Of a stretch of 64,000 bases of DNA, positions 61,469 through 64,000 are shown in pieces. Position numbers and translations under genes: made by a program. The stretch is from NCBI RefSeq assembly GCF_003470665.1, contig NZ_QRJZ01000008.1, positions 15,784-79,783 of the forward strand, read 5' to 3'. Source of the stretch: Collinsella sp. AM17-1 (GTDB taxonomy: Bacteria > Actinomycetota > Coriobacteriia > Coriobacteriales > Coriobacteriaceae). The first letter of the stretch is position 1; every line of letters begins with the position of its first letter. A model generated the notes under the pieces. The model was not told the DNA's origin. It was given only the letters and a program-made list of their open reading frames with translations, and searched no databases.

Positions 61469-61541
61469 GATGTGTCAAAGGAACTGTCCCTTTGACACAT
61501 CTAGGGATGGAAGCCTGCCTGGGGTATGGGATGCCAGGCAG
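61469..61541. repeat. Two hairpins between PTS IID and SIS genes
   Basis: GATGTGTCAAAGG (61469-61481) with complement at 61489-61501, and GCCTGCCTGG (61511-61520) with complement at 61532-61541. Neither has a T-tract on the minus strand. They lie in the 199-bp intercistronic space and could mark a processing or stability point between the PTS and enzyme parts. Confidence 0.7.
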
Positions 61542-61577
61542 GCCCCCGGGGGAAAGCGGTTAGGCGCTTGGTCGCGA

Positions 61578-62411
61578 CTAGGCCAGGATGCCGGCCGCGG
61601 AGAGGGCGATGCCGCCCACGATGGCGATCACGAGAAGCCAACCGGTGTTGACGTTCTTCTTGATGAGCCAGTACATAAGGCCGGTGAGGCCGAGGGAGAT
61701 CATCTGGGGCATCATGCCGTCCAGGATGTCCTGGATCACGACGGTGCCGTCAGCGAACTGCAGCGGGGTGGTGGCGCCGATCAGCGTGGCGATCATGCCG
61801 CCCACGGACATAAGACCCACGATACCGCAGACATACATGAGCTTCTCCATGAGGTCGCCGCCCTGGAGCTTGCTCAGGTACTCGTGGCCACCCTGGTAGC
61901 CGATCTTGGCTGCGAACCAAGTGATCAGCACGGAGGGCACGATGGAGATGAGCATGGCCAGGATCGGGCCCATGATGGAGCCCTGCTGAGCCAGCTGAAC
62001 ACCCAGGCCAAAGGCGATAACGCGGATGGTGCCCTGGAAGAAGGAGTCACCGATGCCGGAAAGCGGACCCATAAGGGAGGTCTTGACCGCGTTGATCGAA
62101 TCGGGGTCGAAGTTCTCGGGATCCTTGGCGTACTCTTCCTCCATGGAGGCGGCGAGGCCTAGGATGAAAGCGCTCGTCTGCGGGGTGCAGTTGTAGAACG
62201 CCATGTGACGGTGGTAAGCCTCTTTCTTAGCAGCGAGCTGCTTGGGGTCGGACTCGTCCGGATAGAGGCGATCGAGCGTGGGAACCATGCCGTAGAGGAA
62301 GCCCATGTTCATCTGACGCTCGTAGTTCCAAGAGGCCTGGATGGCCCAGGAGCGCCAGAAGAACTGGCTGACCTTCTTGTTCAGGGACACGTCCTTGGTT
62401 GCGGTTACCAT
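61578..62411 (-). CDS. PTS mannose-family IID component
   Basis: A 277-residue IID subunit. N-terminal cytoplasmic part FFWRSWAIQASWNYERQMN, then GFLYGMVPTL and the family stretch NCTPQTSAFILGLAASMEEE, SLMGPLSGIGDSFFQGTIRV; C-terminal membrane region with SIVPSVLITWFAAKIGYQGG. AAGGAGG lies eight bases before the ATG at 62411. With IIC it forms the translocating channel. Confidence 0.94.
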   Translation of the reverse strand: MVTATKDVSLNKKVSQFFWRSWAIQASWNYERQMNMGFLYGMVPTLDRLYPDESDPKQLAAKKEAYHRHMAFYNCTPQTSAFILGLAASMEEEYAKDPENFDPDSINAVKTSLMGPLSGIGDSFFQGTIRVIAFGLGVQLAQQGSIMGPILAMLISIVPSVLITWFAAKIGYQGGHEYLSKLQGGDLMEKLMYVCGIVGLMSVGGMIATLIGATTPLQFADGTVVIQDILDGMMPQMISLGLTGLMYWLIKKNVNTGWLLVIAIVGGIALSAAGILA

Positions 62412-62424
62412 AGTGTGTTCCTCC

Positions 62425-63219
62425 TTAGTCTTCGTCGTCTTCGAGCGGATCGTAGTCGGAATCGACACCGGCGGCTGCATGGGAACCGTTGAACTTGAAG
62501 CCCATGAAGACGACAGCCAGGCACACACCGATCAGAGCGACCGCGATGACGGACAGGTTGAGGTAAGCGGCGAGCAGGAAACCGATGAACAGGAACGGAG
62601 TCATACCCTTCTTGATCATCATGGTGAGCAGCAGGGCCAAGCCGTAGGCGGTCATGATCTTGGTCGAAACGTTAAGACCAGTGGACAGCCACTCGGGAAC
62701 CATGTTGACGATGGCCTGAACCAGGTCGGTGCCAACAAAGACGGCCAGGAAGATCGGCAGGAAGTACATGATGGCGTACAGACCGGAGCCGGCGCAGATG
62801 TGCATACGGTAGGCGGTCTTGAAGTTACCGTTATCGATCGCGCTATCGGCCACATGGGTGAGGGCGGCGATGATGGAACGGAACACGATGCCGAGGAGCT
62901 GACCCAGGACGGCGACCGGGATGGCGATCGTCATGGCGGTCTCAGCAGAAGCATCGGTCAGGCACGCGAAGGCAGCTGCCACGATGCCGCCCAGGACCAT
63001 ATCGGGCGGAACGGCGGCGCCGACCTGCACCAGGCCCATGGACACGAGCTCGACGGCGGCACCGACGGCAAGGCCGGTGGGCACATCGCCCAGCAGCAGA
63101 CCGACGAGCGTAGCGCCAACGAGGGGCTGCTCGAAGTTAAGACGACCGAGCAGGCGGGAGTCCCACATGCAGAACACGCCGACGAGGCCGACGAGCACCG
63201 CACTGATGAACGTATTCAT
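62425..63219 (-). CDS. PTS mannose-family IIC component
   Basis: A 264-residue membrane subunit with about seven helices: MNTFISAVLVGLVGVFCMWD, PLVGATLVGLLLGDVPTGLA, VGAAVPPDMVLGGIVAAAF (conserved Pro-Pro-Asp). The acidic C-terminus (DYDPLEDDED) is unusual in length. It lies 13 bp upstream of the IID gene and 36 bp downstream of IIAB. Confidence 0.94.
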   Translation of the reverse strand: MNTFISAVLVGLVGVFCMWDSRLLGRLNFEQPLVGATLVGLLLGDVPTGLAVGAAVELVSMGLVQVGAAVPPDMVLGGIVAAAFACLTDASAETAMTIAIPVAVLGQLLGIVFRSIIAALTHVADSAIDNGNFKTAYRMHICAGSGLYAIMYFLPIFLAVFVGTDLVQAIVNMVPEWLSTGLNVSTKIMTAYGLALLLTMMIKKGMTPFLFIGFLLAAYLNLSVIAVALIGVCLAVVFMGFKFNGSHAAAGVDSDYDPLEDDED

Positions 63220-63255
63220 ACCCTTCTCCTTTCAGTCAGGCAAAAGCCTGGTTGA

Positions 63256-64000
63256 TTACAGCTTGGCGTCGATGTCGACGCTCTGATACGTAGGGGTCTG
63301 CTGGACGTAGAGCTTGATGCCCATGTCGAGCAGCTGGTTGACGTCGGCCTTCTGGGTGGCGTCGAGGAAGACGGAGCTGTCCTTGCCGCCGATCTGATCG
63401 GCACCGTCGTGGTTGGCGGTGGCGCCCAGGTTGATGGCGTCGAGCTTGTAGCCCTGACAGAACTGCAGCATCTCGGCCGTGTTGCCAAAGACGAACATGA
63501 CGCGCTCGCCGAGGGTGTTGAGCTTGTCCATCTTGGCGAGGGCACGCTCGACGGTGAAGACGTTCAGGCGCACGCCCTGGGGCTTGGCAAGCTTGAGAGC
63601 GCCCTTCTTGATGTCATCGTTGGCGGCAGCGTTGTCGACGACGATGATGCGCTCGGCCTGGACCTTGGTGGTCCAGGTAAAGACGACCTGGCCGTGCAGC
63701 AGACGGTAGTCAAGACGTGCGAGGACGATCTTGGCGGGACCGGAGCTGTGACGGGACGCCTTGGCCTTCTTGGCGGGAGCCGCGGCGACCTCGACCGGTG
63801 CGTTGGGGTTGGTCAGACCGGTGCGGGCCTCGTTGATAAGGGCCGCGAGCTCGGCACCCTTGACGGGGGCGGGGCTCATAGCGAGCGTCAGTGCCAGCGG
63901 AATGTTGAAACCGCTGACAACCGTGAACTTCGTGCCGTTCTTGGAAAGCTCGACCATGCTGTTGTTGACCGAGCTGCCGAGCATATCGGTCAGCACATAG
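63256..64000 (-). CDS. PTS mannose-family IIAB component, 5' end outside window
   Basis: The frame is open to the window edge, so the N-terminal part is missing. What is seen begins in IIA (YVLTDMLGSSVNNSMVEL, end of the IIA domain), passes an Ala/Pro/Lys linker (APVEVAAAPAKKAKAS) and continues as IIB with the phospho-His in LARLDYRLLHGQVVFTW and IIVVDNAAANDD. Usual IIB reads RIDDRLIHGQV; the second Asp is Tyr here. IIA-His would be beyond 64000. First gene of the operon within view. Confidence 0.92.
   Translation of the reverse strand, partial: YVLTDMLGSSVNNSMVELSKNGTKFTVVSGFNIPLALTLAMSPAPVKGAELAALINEARTGLTNPNAPVEVAAAPAKKAKASRHSSGPAKIVLARLDYRLLHGQVVFTWTTKVQAERIIVVDNAAANDDIKKGALKLAKPQGVRLNVFTVERALAKMDKLNTLGERVMFVFGNTAEMLQFCQGYKLDAINLGATANHDGADQIGGKDSSVFLDATQKADVNQLLDMGIKLYVQQTPTYQSVDIDAKL

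Overview
The window is from a high-GC, gene-dense, Gram-positive anaerobe. Its gene set (T-box-controlled pheST, a compact Tad pilus locus without secretin, mannose-family PTS with FrlB-type sugar isomerases, HicAB, CbiMQO, PreP-like M16C peptidase) and its GC- and hairpin-rich intergenic style point to the Coriobacteriia, most likely a Collinsella-like gut species. That assignment is by eye; no search was run. There are no rRNA genes, CRISPR arrays, prophage or recognisable insertion sequences. Most genes lie on the minus strand.

Layout. 1-11.5 kb: duplicated tRNA-Arg genes, serS, a 57-residue membrane protein, proC, rlmH, an SPFH protein, tRNA-Leu, tatD-rsmA, metG, rsmI, a GH5-like protein that appears to lack its catalytic acid, and tRNA-Phe. 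11.6-12.1 kb: a BrnT/BrnA-like toxin-antitoxin pair. 12.2-21.8 kb: a Tad/Flp pilus operon (cpaB-tadZ-tadA-tadB-tadC-flp, minor pilin-like genes, a TadG-like protein, DUF192). 22-28 kb: rsgA, a type II P-type ATPase and pyk. 28-32 kb: a phospholipase C-like protein and the cobalt/nickel ECF transporter cbiMQO. 32-36.3 kb: pheST with its T-box. 36.4-43 kb: an M32 carboxypeptidase, glmM, a DUF4012 protein and an EamA transporter. 43-46 kb: tRNA-Val and four small genes of unknown role. 46-53 kb: PreP-like peptidase, hicAB, 5-formyl-THF cyclo-ligase, metA of the acetyl-transferring type, and a lactate dehydrogenase-like enzyme. 53-64 kb: two SIS-domain deglycase-like genes, two FrlR-like GntR regulators, recQ, a YitT protein, a HAD phosphatase and a mannose-family PTS (IID, IIC, and a IIAB cut by the window end). 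This last block looks like a system for taking up and breaking down Amadori-type sugar-amines.

The most unusual feature is intergenic. At least four families of palindromic elements recur in the window. Two of them (A and B) keep their stems through compensatory base changes between copies, so the fold seems to be selected. Seven copies abut or overlap the stop codon of the neighbouring gene; two copies of family C sit just upstream of start codons. Separately, three of the four tRNA loci carry a duplicated tRNA 3' end or whole tRNA with its terminator, plus an inverted copy of that tRNA's own T-loop. Several other long perfect inverted repeats fill the remaining intergenic gaps. These elements are the best candidates for something undescribed.
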